DNA from: WJLG01 sp964602485
GTDB lineage: Bacteria; Patescibacteriota; Patescibacteriia; Patescibacteriales; WJLG01
DNA length: 64,000 bases
Assembly (NCBI GenBank): GCA_964602485.1
Contig: CAZRQU010000002.1
Span: forward strand, 62,001 to 126,000
Reading direction: 5' to 3'
Each line of letters opens with the position of its first letter. Positions within the stretch are counted from its first letter, which is position 1. This document shows positions 25,596 through 36,676 of the stretch, one piece after another. Position numbers and translations under genes: made by a program. The notes below the pieces were generated by a model, which did not search any database, was not told where the DNA came from, and was given only the letters and a program-made list of their open reading frames with translations.

Positions 25596-26507
25596 CTAAG
25601 GGCTGTATATGTCGTCTTTAAGGATGTTTATATCCGGATCTATCTTGGCTTCGGTTATACCTCCTATGTAACCCGGCCAGGTTATCTTTATAGGTTCCTT
25701 TTTGTTCGATCCAAAATCCTTTATAACATAACGATTGACTCCCACTACTTTACTACTCCTGAAAAGGATTATGTTTATGGGCATTTCATAATAGCTGTAA
25801 GGTGTTTGATTCTCGACCGTGAATTCAAGCAGGTTGAGATTGATCTTCTCGGTCAATTCGTTCTGCGAGGCCGGAGTGAATTCCACCTCCCCTATTTTGA
25901 GATCCAGATGTTCATCCTCGAAGCTGTCCCAGTCGGATATGTCATGAGGGTTGAGCTTGACCCAAGAGGTGTTTTTGACCATGAATTTGACATTTTTTCT
26001 TTTTGCCCCTAATTCATGAGCCAAGGACAGTATGTATTTTGTCTGTTCTGGTAAAATGAAGTCCTTTTTGCAATCCAGCTCTTGAGAGCCCATTATAAAA
26101 CAATATGAGATAAGCCCCCAATGTTTGGCATTGGGATTTTTGATCACTGTGTAAAGGTCATATTTCTCACCGGATCTCAACATGTACACAGAGGAAACAC
26201 TAAGGCTTTGGGCCGCCCTTGATCGCAGGTAAACATAAGGAACCGTTCGCCTTTCAGCCATTGCTCTGACCATTTCATCATCTCTTTCTTCCAGAACCAG
26301 GAAATAGTAACTCCAATGAAAAATAGTGTATCCCCAAGATATCAGAGATACGATAGCCAGTATGGTTATCACCCCGGTTCTGAATTTTCCTCGGTTCTTA
26401 AGCCACCAGAGGCCGAAATTAAGCTTCCTCATAGAAGCGTCTCGAGGATTGTAGCGGTTGTCCAAGTTGACCTTTTTGCCTTGGTCTTTTGTTTGTTTAT
26501 TGGTCAT
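25596..26507 (-). CDS. Hypothetical single-pass membrane protein, 303 aa
   Basis: Not recognised by family. Basic cytoplasmic N-terminus (about 40 residues), one transmembrane helix (about 44-67), then a large extracytoplasmic region with beta-rich character and no obvious catalytic motif. Position directly upstream of rodA in the same operon suggests an envelope or elongasome role, but that is inference only. Confidence 0.75.
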   Translation of the reverse strand: MTNKQTKDQGKKVNLDNRYNPRDASMRKLNFGLWWLKNRGKFRTGVITILAIVSLISWGYTIFHWSYYFLVLEERDDEMVRAMAERRTVPYVYLRSRAAQSLSVSSVYMLRSGEKYDLYTVIKNPNAKHWGLISYCFIMGSQELDCKKDFILPEQTKYILSLAHELGAKRKNVKFMVKNTSWVKLNPHDISDWDSFEDEHLDLKIGEVEFTPASQNELTEKINLNLLEFTVENQTPYSYYEMPINIILFRSSKVVGVNRYVIKDFGSNKKEPIKITWPGYIGGITEAKIDPDINILKDDIYSP

Positions 26508-26652
26508 TTTGTGAACATCATCTTATGTTAATCATTTTACCACATATTAAGAGAAAAATAAAAGCAAGCGATCTTTTAGGCAGTTGCCTTATAAAGGATT
26601 TTGTGGCATAAAAAGTTTTAATATTAGCCTATTATCCCTTATGCTTATCCAC

Positions 26653-26681
26653 TTGCTAGTTAGTTGTTATTTTGCTAAAAT
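26653..26681 (+). promoter_or_regulatory. Promoter of gyrB
   Basis: TTGCTA (26653-26658), 17-bp spacer, TAAAAT (26676-26681) with an extended TGC before it. Leader about 37 nt. Confidence 0.7.
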
Positions 26682-26706
26682 TAAAGAGTTATATCATTTA
26701 TTTTAA

Positions 26707-28743
<2,037 letters not shown>

Positions 28744-28758
28744 ATATATTGGTCATCT

Positions 28759-29190
28759 ATGTATTCAATATTGATATTACCCCTGTTGTCAGGGTTTTTG
28801 GCCCAAGCGGCCAAAATGGTCATAAACGCCGGAAAGCGTAAATTCACTTGGAATGATATTATTGCTTATTCCGGAATGCCTTCCGGCCATAGTGCTATCG
28901 TAGTTTCTTTGACTGCTATAACCGCGCTCAAGGAGGGGCTTTCCTCCCCTGCCTTTGCTATATCTTTGATATTAGCGGTCATAGTTATCCGAGATGCTTT
29001 GGGCATAAGGCGTTATTTGGGCGAACATGGAAAGACGCTCAATATATTGGTTGGCGATCTGGCAGACGATGATGTTTTGGAAAAGAGATACCCTCATCAT
29101 CTGGAGGATATAGGCCACACCCCCTTGCAAGTTTTGGCCGGTTCTGTTTTGGGACTGGCAGTAAGTATTGCTGGTTATTTCTTGATCTAG
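28759..29190 (+). CDS. Divergent PAP2 family membrane protein (DUF212/YuiD-like)
   Basis: A 143-aa protein with four hydrophobic helices. The family signature is clear: SGMPSGHSA (about residues 36-44) and the D-A-x-G-x-R-R segment (RDALGIRRYLGEHGKTLN). Related to acid-phosphatase-like PAP2 membrane proteins, possibly acting on lipid phosphates, but activity is not established for the family. Cotranscribed with gyrB (15-bp gap). Confidence 0.9.
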   Translation: MYSILILPLLSGFLAQAAKMVINAGKRKFTWNDIIAYSGMPSGHSAIVVSLTAITALKEGLSSPAFAISLILAVIVIRDALGIRRYLGEHGKTLNILVGDLADDDVLEKRYPHHLEDIGHTPLQVLAGSVLGLAVSIAGYFLI

Positions 29191-29205
29191 AATTTTAGAT
29201 ATCAT

Positions 29206-29236
29206 AAAACCGGGTTCAAACACCCGGTTTTTTTGT
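29206..29236. terminator. Terminator between converging operons
   Basis: Perfect AAAACCGGGT / ACCCGGTTTT stem, 6-nt loop, T-run on the plus strand and a weaker one on the minus strand. Confidence 0.88.
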
Positions 29237-29239
29237 TGC

Positions 29240-30049
29240 CTAACTTATCAATATGTTGTTTGTCTGTTTATGTTCAATACCTATTGACCTGAGAACGGTT
29301 GGGGCGATATCAGCCAAGGTTCCGCTTTGTTTCAGTAAAGAAAGATCGTTTCCCGGTGTTTCCCCGAACTCAACGGTTCGTCCTTCCCAATCATGGGCAA
29401 CCATTATAAGAGGCACTCCCTTATCCTTTTTATCGCCCTTTTTACAAGAGGTTATGAACAATGATCCGTTTTGGCCTAATACGGCTTTGGTCAACTTCTT
29501 TATATTGTTATCCAGAGCTACTACTGCTCTGTCTATGGCTTGCTGGTCTTTGCTTAACAAAACCATATCCAGATTAGCCAAAGAGATAATTATCAGATCT
29601 GTCTTTCCTTCCTTTATCAATTTTACTGCCTGGGAGCAGACTTTTGGAGTGTTCATCTCCGGTTTGTTGGAATATTCCTCCACTGGCTGCTCAGAAGATA
29701 TCATTATTCTTTGCTCCCCCTTTCTCACCTCTTCATTATTATTGTTCATAAAATAGGCCAAGTAAGCGTATTTTTCCACTTCCGCCACCTTGGCTTGTTT
29801 TAAGCCGTTTTCTGAAATAATGTCTGTTAGATCATTTTTCCCCCCGGAAAGTATATTATAATTCTCACCCAGGTCTTTTTTAGGCACCCCTAAAAGAGCT
29901 ATTGGGTATTTTGATATAAGTTGGTCTATATAGGGCGTGTGATTTCTGCTTATGGCGTTCTCTTCTCCATTTGGTGGCACCCCCCAGCCATCAACGATCA
30001 GCATTACGGTCAGGTTTTTTTTGCTGTTTCCTTGGGATGGTTCGTTCAT
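29240..30049 (-). CDS. Truncated phosphoglycerate-mutase-like protein, predicted inactive
   Basis: A 269-aa paralogue of the adjacent GpmI. It keeps the start of the alkaline-phosphatase-like core (LIVDGWG) and its C-terminal part, but lacks the GNSEAGH segment with the catalytic Ser and the whole roughly 230-residue phosphotransferase insert. The metal-site segments are altered: DMVAHTG becomes DMVLLSK, SDHGN becomes SCKKG, and the EHS His is absent. The frame is intact and starts 1 nt after the gpmI stop, so it is cotranscribed. A pseudoenzyme with regulatory or structural role is one reading, a decaying duplicate the other. Confidence 0.8.
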   Translation of the reverse strand: MNEPSQGNSKKNLTVMLIVDGWGVPPNGEENAISRNHTPYIDQLISKYPIALLGVPKKDLGENYNILSGGKNDLTDIISENGLKQAKVAEVEKYAYLAYFMNNNNEEVRKGEQRIMISSEQPVEEYSNKPEMNTPKVCSQAVKLIKEGKTDLIIISLANLDMVLLSKDQQAIDRAVVALDNNIKKLTKAVLGQNGSLFITSCKKGDKKDKGVPLIMVAHDWEGRTVEFGETPGNDLSLLKQSGTLADIAPTVLRSIGIEHKQTNNILIS

Positions 30050-30050
30050 A

Positions 30051-31703
30051 TTATTTTATCAAGTTCTTTCCGGTCATTTCAGACGGTTTTTTCTGTTTGA
30101 ATATATCTAAAATGGTCGGGGCGATATCGCAAAGAGCTCCATCTTTTCTCAGTTTGGATCTTTTCTGGTTTTTGTTTACCAGTATGAAGGGAACTTGATT
30201 GGTCGAGTGTTCAGTATCCACTTCACCTGTTTTTAGGTTTATCAAACCTTCTATGTTGCCATGATCGGATGTGATCATCACTGTGCCTCCTTTTTTCAGA
30301 TACTCATCCGTTATCTTTTTGACGCATTCATCCAAAGCTTCGCAACACTCAATAGAAGCTTCAAGGTTGCCGGTGTGAGCCACCATATCCGAGGCAGCGA
30401 AATTAAGCACTGTTAGGTCGAATTTTTCTCCTTTAAGATCCTTTAATACTCTGCTAGTAAGTTCTTTTGATTTCATGGCCGGTGTTTGGTCATACGATTT
30501 CACCCCTGGAGAAGGTATCATTACCTGCTTTTCCTTACCAACTTTTCCGGAGTAACCGCCATTGAAAAAATAGGTCACATGGGCGAATTTTTCCGATTCA
30601 GCTATGTAGCATTGTTTGAAATCATCCATAACTATCGGCAAAGTGGCTGCCAGGTCGAAACTGGGGTAAGCGGTTAGGATATGGTCCAGATCAGGGCCAA
30701 AATCGGTCATGGCCGCAAAACGGACATTTTTCAAAGTTTTTGGTCTTTTGAATGATCCCGGATTCCTTTTTTGAAAATTATGCTGAACGAACAGTTTGCT
30801 CAACTGCCTCGCTCTATCTGATCGTAGATTGAAGAATATAACCGAATCATTATCATTTATTATTCCTTTTTCAGTTATCACATAAGGTTTAATGAATTCA
30901 TCTGTCTCTTTTCTATTATAACTTTCCACTATGGCTGATTTGGCATTTCTGGCTTTTTTGGCTTTGCCTAAGACCATGGCCTCGTAGGCCTTTTTAGTCC
31001 TGTCCCAATTCTTATTTCTGTCCATGGCGTAGAATCTTCCCATTATGGTAGCTATGTGGACGTTCGGCTTATTCTTTTTACCTTTTTTCATTTTGTCTCG
31101 AGGAGATATCAGACATCCCACCCCGTTTATATCCCTTTTTAGGTAATCAACAAGCTTCAAAGCTTCGTGTTGCGGAGAGTCGCGTCCATCAGTGAATATA
31201 TGGAGGTATATATCTTTTATCCCCTCCTTGCTGGCCATATCTACCAATGCCCTTAGGTGACAAGTGTCGCTATGAGGGCTCATCCCATTGGATAACATTC
31301 CCATTATATGAAGCTTGGACTTGTTTTGTTGCGTGTGGTGCATGGCCGTTTTGAAAGCTGTATTCTTGAAAAAAGTGCCATTCTCTATACTGTTATTTAT
31401 TATCATGGCATCTTGTTGAACCGTTCGGCCGGCGCCGATATTCATGTGCCCAGCCTCGGAGTTCCCCACTTGTTTCTTGGGGAGGCCGACGTATTCTCCG
31501 TGAGCATAAAGTTTAGTAGACGGATATTCTTTAGCTAAAGCATCTATGGTCGGGGTTTTAGCCAGGGTGGTTGCATTGCCTCGATTCGGTTTTTCTACTC
31601 CCCAGCCATCAAGGATCACCAATATCAAAGGAGAGACAGTCTTGCTCTGTTTTTTCTTTTTTGAGGTGGCTTTGATATTTTTATTTGTTTTTTTATTAAC
31701 CAT
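30051..31703 (-). CDS. gpmI: 2,3-bisphosphoglycerate-independent phosphoglycerate mutase
   Basis: Interconverts 3- and 2-phosphoglycerate; Mn-dependent. 550 aa, slightly longer than the usual 510, with a Lys-rich N-terminal extension of about 25 residues. Active-site segments are complete: ILDGWG, the catalytic Ser in VGNSEAGHMNIG, HSDTCH and TDGRDS in the phosphotransferase domain, DMVAHTG, TSDHGN and the EHSTN His. Between eno and the truncated paralogue with 1-bp gaps on both sides. Confidence 0.96.
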   Translation of the reverse strand: MVNKKTNKNIKATSKKKKQSKTVSPLILVILDGWGVEKPNRGNATTLAKTPTIDALAKEYPSTKLYAHGEYVGLPKKQVGNSEAGHMNIGAGRTVQQDAMIINNSIENGTFFKNTAFKTAMHHTQQNKSKLHIMGMLSNGMSPHSDTCHLRALVDMASKEGIKDIYLHIFTDGRDSPQHEALKLVDYLKRDINGVGCLISPRDKMKKGKKNKPNVHIATIMGRFYAMDRNKNWDRTKKAYEAMVLGKAKKARNAKSAIVESYNRKETDEFIKPYVITEKGIINDNDSVIFFNLRSDRARQLSKLFVQHNFQKRNPGSFKRPKTLKNVRFAAMTDFGPDLDHILTAYPSFDLAATLPIVMDDFKQCYIAESEKFAHVTYFFNGGYSGKVGKEKQVMIPSPGVKSYDQTPAMKSKELTSRVLKDLKGEKFDLTVLNFAASDMVAHTGNLEASIECCEALDECVKKITDEYLKKGGTVMITSDHGNIEGLINLKTGEVDTEHSTNQVPFILVNKNQKRSKLRKDGALCDIAPTILDIFKQKKPSEMTGKNLIK

Positions 31704-31704
31704 A

Positions 31705-32970
31705 CTATTTTTTGTTTAGTATATTTTCTATTTCCATCAATCGGTTGTATTTAGCCAGTCTTTCTCCTCTTGAAAGCGACCCCGACTTTATATATTCACT
31801 GCCCACAGCTACTGCCAGGTCAGCTATGAAATCATCCGGCGTTTCTCCACTTCTATGTGAGACCATTATTTTGTAATTATGCTCTTGGGCTAATTTTACG
31901 CATTCTATGGTTTCGGAAAGGGTCCCGACCTGATTTAGTTTTATCAAAATGGAATTAGCCACTTTTTCTTTAAGCCCTTTTCTTAACCGGTTTATATTAG
32001 TGACGAAAAGATCATCTCCGATCAAAAGCATCTTGTCGCCCAGTTCTTCGGTCATCTTCCTCCAGGCTTCCCAATCATCTTCAGCCAGGCCATCTTCTAT
32101 GGATATTATAGGGAATTTCTTCAGCCATTCATTGTAGAGTCCTACCAAAGTGTCGGCCGTAAAATGGGAATCATCCAGCTTAAATATATATTTACCGGTG
32201 TCTTTATCATAAAGCTCAGAAGAGCCAACATCGGTTCCCAGGCCGATGTCTTTGCCCGGTTCGTAACCAGCGTTGATTATAGCGGTTATTATCAGTTCTA
32301 TTGCCTGAACAGTGGAATTTATATTAGGTGCGTATCCTCCTTCGGCTCCGATATCGGTATCAAAGCCGGCTTTTTTTAAGACATTTTCCAGTTCGTGGAA
32401 AATTTCAGCCCCCATTCTTACCTTTTCCGAGAAAGGCATATCTTTTATAGGCAGTATCATAAATTCTTGGAAGTCAAGATTGGTGTCTGCGTGTTTTCCG
32501 CCATTGAAGATGTTGAACGACGGTGTGGGCAGTTTGTAGTTTTTAGTATCAAACCCATAGGTTTCGGCCAGATAATCAAAGAGCTCCATCTTAGCTTCAA
32601 AAGCGGCCGCTCGGGCGCAGGCCAGGGATACGGCCAGGATCGCGTTGGCTCCTAGCTTCTCTTTGTTCGGTGTGCCGTCCAGCTTTATCATGGTCTCATC
32701 TATTTCTTTTTGGTCGCTTATCTCTTGACCTTTGAGTTTTTTGGCTATTTTATCATTGACATTAGCCACTGCTTTAAGAACCCCTTTACCTCCGTATCTG
32801 TTCTCGTCGCCGTCTCTTAGTTCGAGAGCTTCGTGGATACCGGTGGAGGCGCCTGAAGGCACGGCCGCCTTGCCACTTATATCGTTTTCTAATACCACCT
32901 TGGCTTCAACTGTGGGATCGCCTCGACTGTCTAATATTTCTCTAGCTATTATTTCTTTGATCTTGCTCAT
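31705..32970 (-). CDS. eno: Enolase
   Basis: Converts 2-phosphoglycerate to phosphoenolpyruvate. 421 aa. Visible: EILDSRGDPTVE at the N-terminus, SGASTG loop, the metal ligands in SIEDGLAEDDW and IGDDLFVTN, and the signature ILIKLNQVGTLSET and SHRSGETPDD. First gene of the eno-gpmI operon. An AT-rich upstream region carries a weak TATAAT. Confidence 0.97.
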   Translation of the reverse strand: MSKIKEIIAREILDSRGDPTVEAKVVLENDISGKAAVPSGASTGIHEALELRDGDENRYGGKGVLKAVANVNDKIAKKLKGQEISDQKEIDETMIKLDGTPNKEKLGANAILAVSLACARAAAFEAKMELFDYLAETYGFDTKNYKLPTPSFNIFNGGKHADTNLDFQEFMILPIKDMPFSEKVRMGAEIFHELENVLKKAGFDTDIGAEGGYAPNINSTVQAIELIITAIINAGYEPGKDIGLGTDVGSSELYDKDTGKYIFKLDDSHFTADTLVGLYNEWLKKFPIISIEDGLAEDDWEAWRKMTEELGDKMLLIGDDLFVTNINRLRKGLKEKVANSILIKLNQVGTLSETIECVKLAQEHNYKIMVSHRSGETPDDFIADLAVAVGSEYIKSGSLSRGERLAKYNRLMEIENILNKK

Positions 32971-33058
32971 ATTTTATAGTTATAAATTATAAATGTTTAT
33001 AATGAAATGACGTAAGCACTATTGCTTTAGTATGCACTAGTTATATTTATCATCTTGA

Positions 33059-34198
33059 TCAAAGTCCTGGCATTTCTTCCCCACCCAGATAGGTTAGCAT
33101 GGCTCCGCCTCCGGTAGAGACCCAATCCATGTGATCTACTACTTTGGCCATACTTAAAGCTTGGATAGTTTCTCCTCCGCCGGCTATACCGAAAGCCGGA
33201 CCTTTGGCTCGGCCGGCCACCTTGTGGGCTATGCTTAATGTTCCATGCCTAAAATCCTTTTCTTCGAACATCCCTAAAGGACCGTTCCAAGCTATGGTGT
33301 TAGCCTTTTTGATATGGTCGGAGAAGTTCTTGACTGTTTGCGGGCCGATATCCAATATTTTATCGTTCTTACCTATCTCATCTATCTTTTTCGAAGTTAT
33401 TTTGCGTCCAGACTTGACCACAGCATCCACAGGCAGGATTATTTTCTCGCTTTTCATTTTTTTGGCTATCTTGATGCTTTTTTTGTCAGTCAAGGACTTG
33501 CCTACTTCGTATTTTCTGGCTTTAAGGAAATTATTCGCCAAGGCCCCGCCTATCATTATCTTAGAAGCCTTGGGCTTCAAATTGTCTATTAGCTTTATCT
33601 TGGTTTCTACCTTAGCTCCACCCATAACTATTACTAAAGGTTTTTTAGGCTTTTTGATCCGATCCAGATTGTTAAGTTCTTTGATAAGCAATAAACCGGC
33701 AAAAGAAGGCAAGTATCTTTTTATGGCGCAAACAGAAGCATGCTTCCGGTGAGATACTGAAAAGGCTTCGTTTACGTGTATGTCAGCCATTTGGGCCAAG
33801 TTTTTGGCGAATTGAAGATTATTCTTCTCTTCTCCGGGGTCGAATCTTAGATTTTCCAAAAAGAGTATCTGTCCAGATCTTAGATCTTCGGCTTTTTTAA
33901 CAACCTTTTTTTCATTAAGCCCGCCGGCGAACCCTACTCGGTTTCCGCCCAATATCTTTTTCAGGCGTTTAGCTATCACTTCAGTTGATAGTTTTTTTTG
34001 TTTTCCCTTAGGGCGTCCAAGATGAGTGCCAATGATCACCTGGCAGTCATAGCGCAGAAGAAAGCGGATGGTCGGCAAAGCGGCTATTATTTTCTTTTCA
34101 TCCAATATCTTGCCTTTTTGCAAAGGAACATTCATATCCACCCTAAGAAAAACCTTTTTGTTTTTTATTTTTTTTATGTTCTTGTCTATTTTTTTCAT
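33059..34198 (-). CDS. pgk: Phosphoglycerate kinase
   Basis: Makes ATP and 3-phosphoglycerate from 1,3-bisphosphoglycerate. 379 aa, at the short end for the family. Visible: FLRVDMNVPL, the GTHLGRPKG loop, ENLRFDPGEE, the GGAKVETK hinge segment and the C-terminal GGGETIQAL and STGGGAMLTYL. Preceded by AAAGGAGG 6 nt before the ATG, unlike eno and gpmI, so it is its own translation unit. Confidence 0.96.
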   Translation of the reverse strand: MKKIDKNIKKIKNKKVFLRVDMNVPLQKGKILDEKKIIAALPTIRFLLRYDCQVIIGTHLGRPKGKQKKLSTEVIAKRLKKILGGNRVGFAGGLNEKKVVKKAEDLRSGQILFLENLRFDPGEEKNNLQFAKNLAQMADIHVNEAFSVSHRKHASVCAIKRYLPSFAGLLLIKELNNLDRIKKPKKPLVIVMGGAKVETKIKLIDNLKPKASKIMIGGALANNFLKARKYEVGKSLTDKKSIKIAKKMKSEKIILPVDAVVKSGRKITSKKIDEIGKNDKILDIGPQTVKNFSDHIKKANTIAWNGPLGMFEEKDFRHGTLSIAHKVAGRAKGPAFGIAGGGETIQALSMAKVVDHMDWVSTGGGAMLTYLGGEEMPGL

Positions 34199-34215
34199 AT
34201 ATTTCCTCCTTTATC

Positions 34216-34284
34216 AGTCAGACCGCCGATGGCGGAAAGACCGGGTAGCTTAAGCTGCGCTTTTGGACCCAATTATCCAAAAGC
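34216..34284. repeat. Hairpin cluster between the PDZ-protein gene and pgk
   Basis: Three small inverted repeats in 70 bp: CCGCC/GGCGG, AGCTTAAGCT, and GCTTTTGGA (34259-34267) / TCCAAAAGC (34276-34284). May be the terminator of the upstream operon without a good T-run, or leader structure of pgk. Confidence 0.5.
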
Positions 34285-34298
34285 AATAGTGAAGAATA

Positions 34299-35483
34299 TT
34301 ATTTCAACTCCCCGAGAGTGATATCTATCCTATTTTCCTGACCGTCGCGGACATAGACCAAGCTGATCTCGTCTCCGGCCAGATGTTTTTGTATCACACT
34401 GGTCAGATCGTTATCCTTGTTTATCTCTACGTTATCAATAGAGGTTATTATATCGCCTTGGCGTAATCCGGCTTCATCGGCCGGGCTACCAGAGACAACA
34501 GCCACTCCGGATCGATCGGCTTGGATAAGTGCTCCTTTTTCGTGTTTATTGTCCTTAATGGCGAATTCGGACAGTTCTATGTAGTTAACACCCAAGGTCG
34601 GGCGTCCTTTTTCTTCCTTTTTAAGCAGGTTCTTTATTATCGGATTGAAATAGTCCACGAATCGGGCATCCCCATTTTTGTCCAGCAAGGCTACCAGATC
34701 CCCGTTCAGATTGAAGATGAAAGATTGATCGAAGAATAAGGATAGATCATCGGCAAAGATTATACTTTCTCCTGAAAGGTCGCTGGACCTGACCATGGAA
34801 TCTTCCCTTTCCCGGCCTAGAACATAGGTCAAAAAGCTGTTCTTTTCCCAATCAAGCGCTATGACCAATTGTCCATTGTTCAAACTCTTCTTGAAGGCGA
34901 ATTCTCGAACCGGCAGATCATTGGCTTCTTCCATATGAATGAAGAGGAAGTTATTGCCTGCTTCTCTTACCAGATCGTCTATCTTATAAATTTCTTTTTC
35001 TTTGGTAACCACTACATAGTTGGAGAATATGAAATCTTTAGACAAGGTGGATCCAAAATCAGTCAATATTACCCAACCGTCACTAGTTACTATCAGGCCC
35101 TCGGCTATGTTATTGTCCATTTTATAGTATTGATCAAGGTCGAATTCTTTCTTTTCTTGCTCAAGTTCATCCTGTTCAGACTCTTCTTCCTTAACCTCTT
35201 TTTTCTTAAATATGCCGACAATGCTTCCGGAAGTGGAATTTATGGTTTCATTCACTTTCTTGTCTTGCTCCACGGTTATGTTCTTAGCGTTCTCTATGAT
35301 GAAATTGGCCTTGCGTAATTTGTCCGAGGAGAAATTTATCTTCCCATAAAAAGGCACGCTATAAATGTCGTTTATAACGTAAGAACGAGTTATTAGACCG
35401 CCTGCTATGCCAGCGGCCAGGCCGAAGAATACGGCTATCATTATTAGTAGTAATAGATTGGGATTCTTGTATTTATCTTTCAT
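34299..35483 (-). CDS. Membrane-anchored PDZ protein with a degenerate trypsin-like (HtrA/S1C) domain
   Basis: 394 aa: one N-terminal transmembrane helix (about 10-33), a charged linker, a trypsin-fold-like domain (about 120-285) and a C-terminal PDZ domain (about 300-392, with SPADEAGLRQGDIITSI). The domain order is that of HtrA, but the triad is gone: the expected A-H segment reads ILTDFGS, no Asp is at the second position, and GNSGG is replaced by a segment ending FNLNGDLVAL. Probably a non-proteolytic binding or scaffold protein in the periplasm-equivalent space. Operon with the next upstream membrane gene (4-bp gap). Confidence 0.8.
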   Translation of the reverse strand: MKDKYKNPNLLLLIMIAVFFGLAAGIAGGLITRSYVINDIYSVPFYGKINFSSDKLRKANFIIENAKNITVEQDKKVNETINSTSGSIVGIFKKKEVKEEESEQDELEQEKKEFDLDQYYKMDNNIAEGLIVTSDGWVILTDFGSTLSKDFIFSNYVVVTKEKEIYKIDDLVREAGNNFLFIHMEEANDLPVREFAFKKSLNNGQLVIALDWEKNSFLTYVLGREREDSMVRSSDLSGESIIFADDLSLFFDQSFIFNLNGDLVALLDKNGDARFVDYFNPIIKNLLKKEEKGRPTLGVNYIELSEFAIKDNKHEKGALIQADRSGVAVVSGSPADEAGLRQGDIITSIDNVEINKDNDLTSVIQKHLAGDEISLVYVRDGQENRIDITLGELK

Positions 35484-35487
35484 ATTT

Positions 35488-36252
35488 TTATGTCCACTTA
35501 GAGGTAAATAGAACCAGTAATATGCTTGAGAAACCTATGGCCAGATACAGTTTGATATTCCGACTGTTCAAGCTTTTTCTCAAATGGTTCCTGCTTAACC
35601 CTATGATTATATAATAACAAATAGTTAAAACCAGACCAACAGAATTATAGTTCAGAGGCAACCAATACAGAGTTGCCGCTATTTCCAACAGTATGAGAGT
35701 AAGAATGATCAAGTAGACCATTCCTTCCTTGAATGCGAATTTATTGACCCAGACATTTTGTCTTAGGACCAAGATAACAACAGCTATAATAGTTACAGCC
35801 GGTAGCCAGATAGAAACACCTAGAAGCGGCTTTAAGGCGTAAAGCGAAGCTGAGGCAAAGAAAAAGGTCAAGAAATTGCCGTAAGACGATATATTCTCAA
35901 GCAATGATCTTTGTTGCTCCTGCCCGTTCAAGGCCAGTGATCCATAGCTTATCTTCAAATAATTGAACAAGAATATCGAGCCAAGCAAGTAGAGGAAGTG
36001 TATCACATACTTGTTGGCTATAAAGCTGGAATAAAGGGTTAAACTGGCTATGAATATCAATGGTAATATATAAAAATTGAGCTGTTCCCAGCCCGTCTTT
36101 CCGGTATGAGCAAAAGCGCCTATGGAAAAGATTATCATCGCCGCTATCAAGCCCAAGAACCACCAAAATTTGGAAGGATCGGCCAATATCGCCTCTAACA
36201 ACAAAAATACCGCTAAGGGGGTTAAAAAAACAAAAAAATATGAGTGTTTCAT
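35488..36252 (-). CDS. Polytopic membrane protein, 254 aa
   Basis: Not recognised. About eight hydrophobic helices separated by very short loops cover nearly the whole length, with few charged residues. No signature motif seen. It follows a 108-aa gene by 13 bp and precedes the PDZ protein by 4 bp, so the three likely form one transcript. Confidence 0.75.
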   Translation of the reverse strand: MKHSYFFVFLTPLAVFLLLEAILADPSKFWWFLGLIAAMIIFSIGAFAHTGKTGWEQLNFYILPLIFIASLTLYSSFIANKYVIHFLYLLGSIFLFNYLKISYGSLALNGQEQQRSLLENISSYGNFLTFFFASASLYALKPLLGVSIWLPAVTIIAVVILVLRQNVWVNKFAFKEGMVYLIILTLILLEIAATLYWLPLNYNSVGLVLTICYYIIIGLSRNHLRKSLNSRNIKLYLAIGFSSILLVLFTSKWT

Positions 36253-36265
36253 AGTTTGTTACAGT

Positions 36266-36592
36266 TTAAGCGAATTTTTCCGCTTCTATCTCTGTCCATT
36301 CTTCACTGTCATCATCCCATTGATAGGCCTTCATCTTTTGACTTTTTTCGGTTTCACTATAAACATATTCCACTCCTGTGTCAGACCCGGCTCTGTGGGA
36401 GTACGTTGTTTTTTTATCCAATATAACCGGTTTTTCCTCATATTCTAGCTTTACCCTTCCTAAGGGCGATTTGAATATCACGTATTCTATATCTATTCCA
36501 CCCATTTCGTCTATGTGTTCTTTGTCATGCTCTTCTATTTCGAAATTGTCTAATACGTTGCCTAGTATCTTTTGCCATTTTTCACTGGTCAT
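36266..36592 (-). CDS. Hypothetical protein, 108 aa
   Basis: Not recognised. A small acidic soluble protein with an apparent alpha/beta pattern, starting MTSEKWQKILG, ending in a Glu/Asp/Trp-rich strand region. No Cys or metal motif and no signal. First gene of a probable operon with two membrane protein genes. No strong SD. Confidence 0.7.
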   Translation of the reverse strand: MTSEKWQKILGNVLDNFEIEEHDKEHIDEMGGIDIEYVIFKSPLGRVKLEYEEKPVILDKKTTYSHRAGSDTGVEYVYSETEKSQKMKAYQWDDDSEEWTEIEAEKFA

Positions 36593-36676
36593 AAGCGCGT
36601 AGTGAGTTATCTTATTTCTTTAATAATTATAGCATTTTTGGCCTGAAAATCAATGTTTGGATCTTTATTCAAGCGT

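Noticed and set aside
33144..33752. 202-codon rightward frame
   Set aside because: Antisense shadow of pgk, which is fully supported by its motifs.
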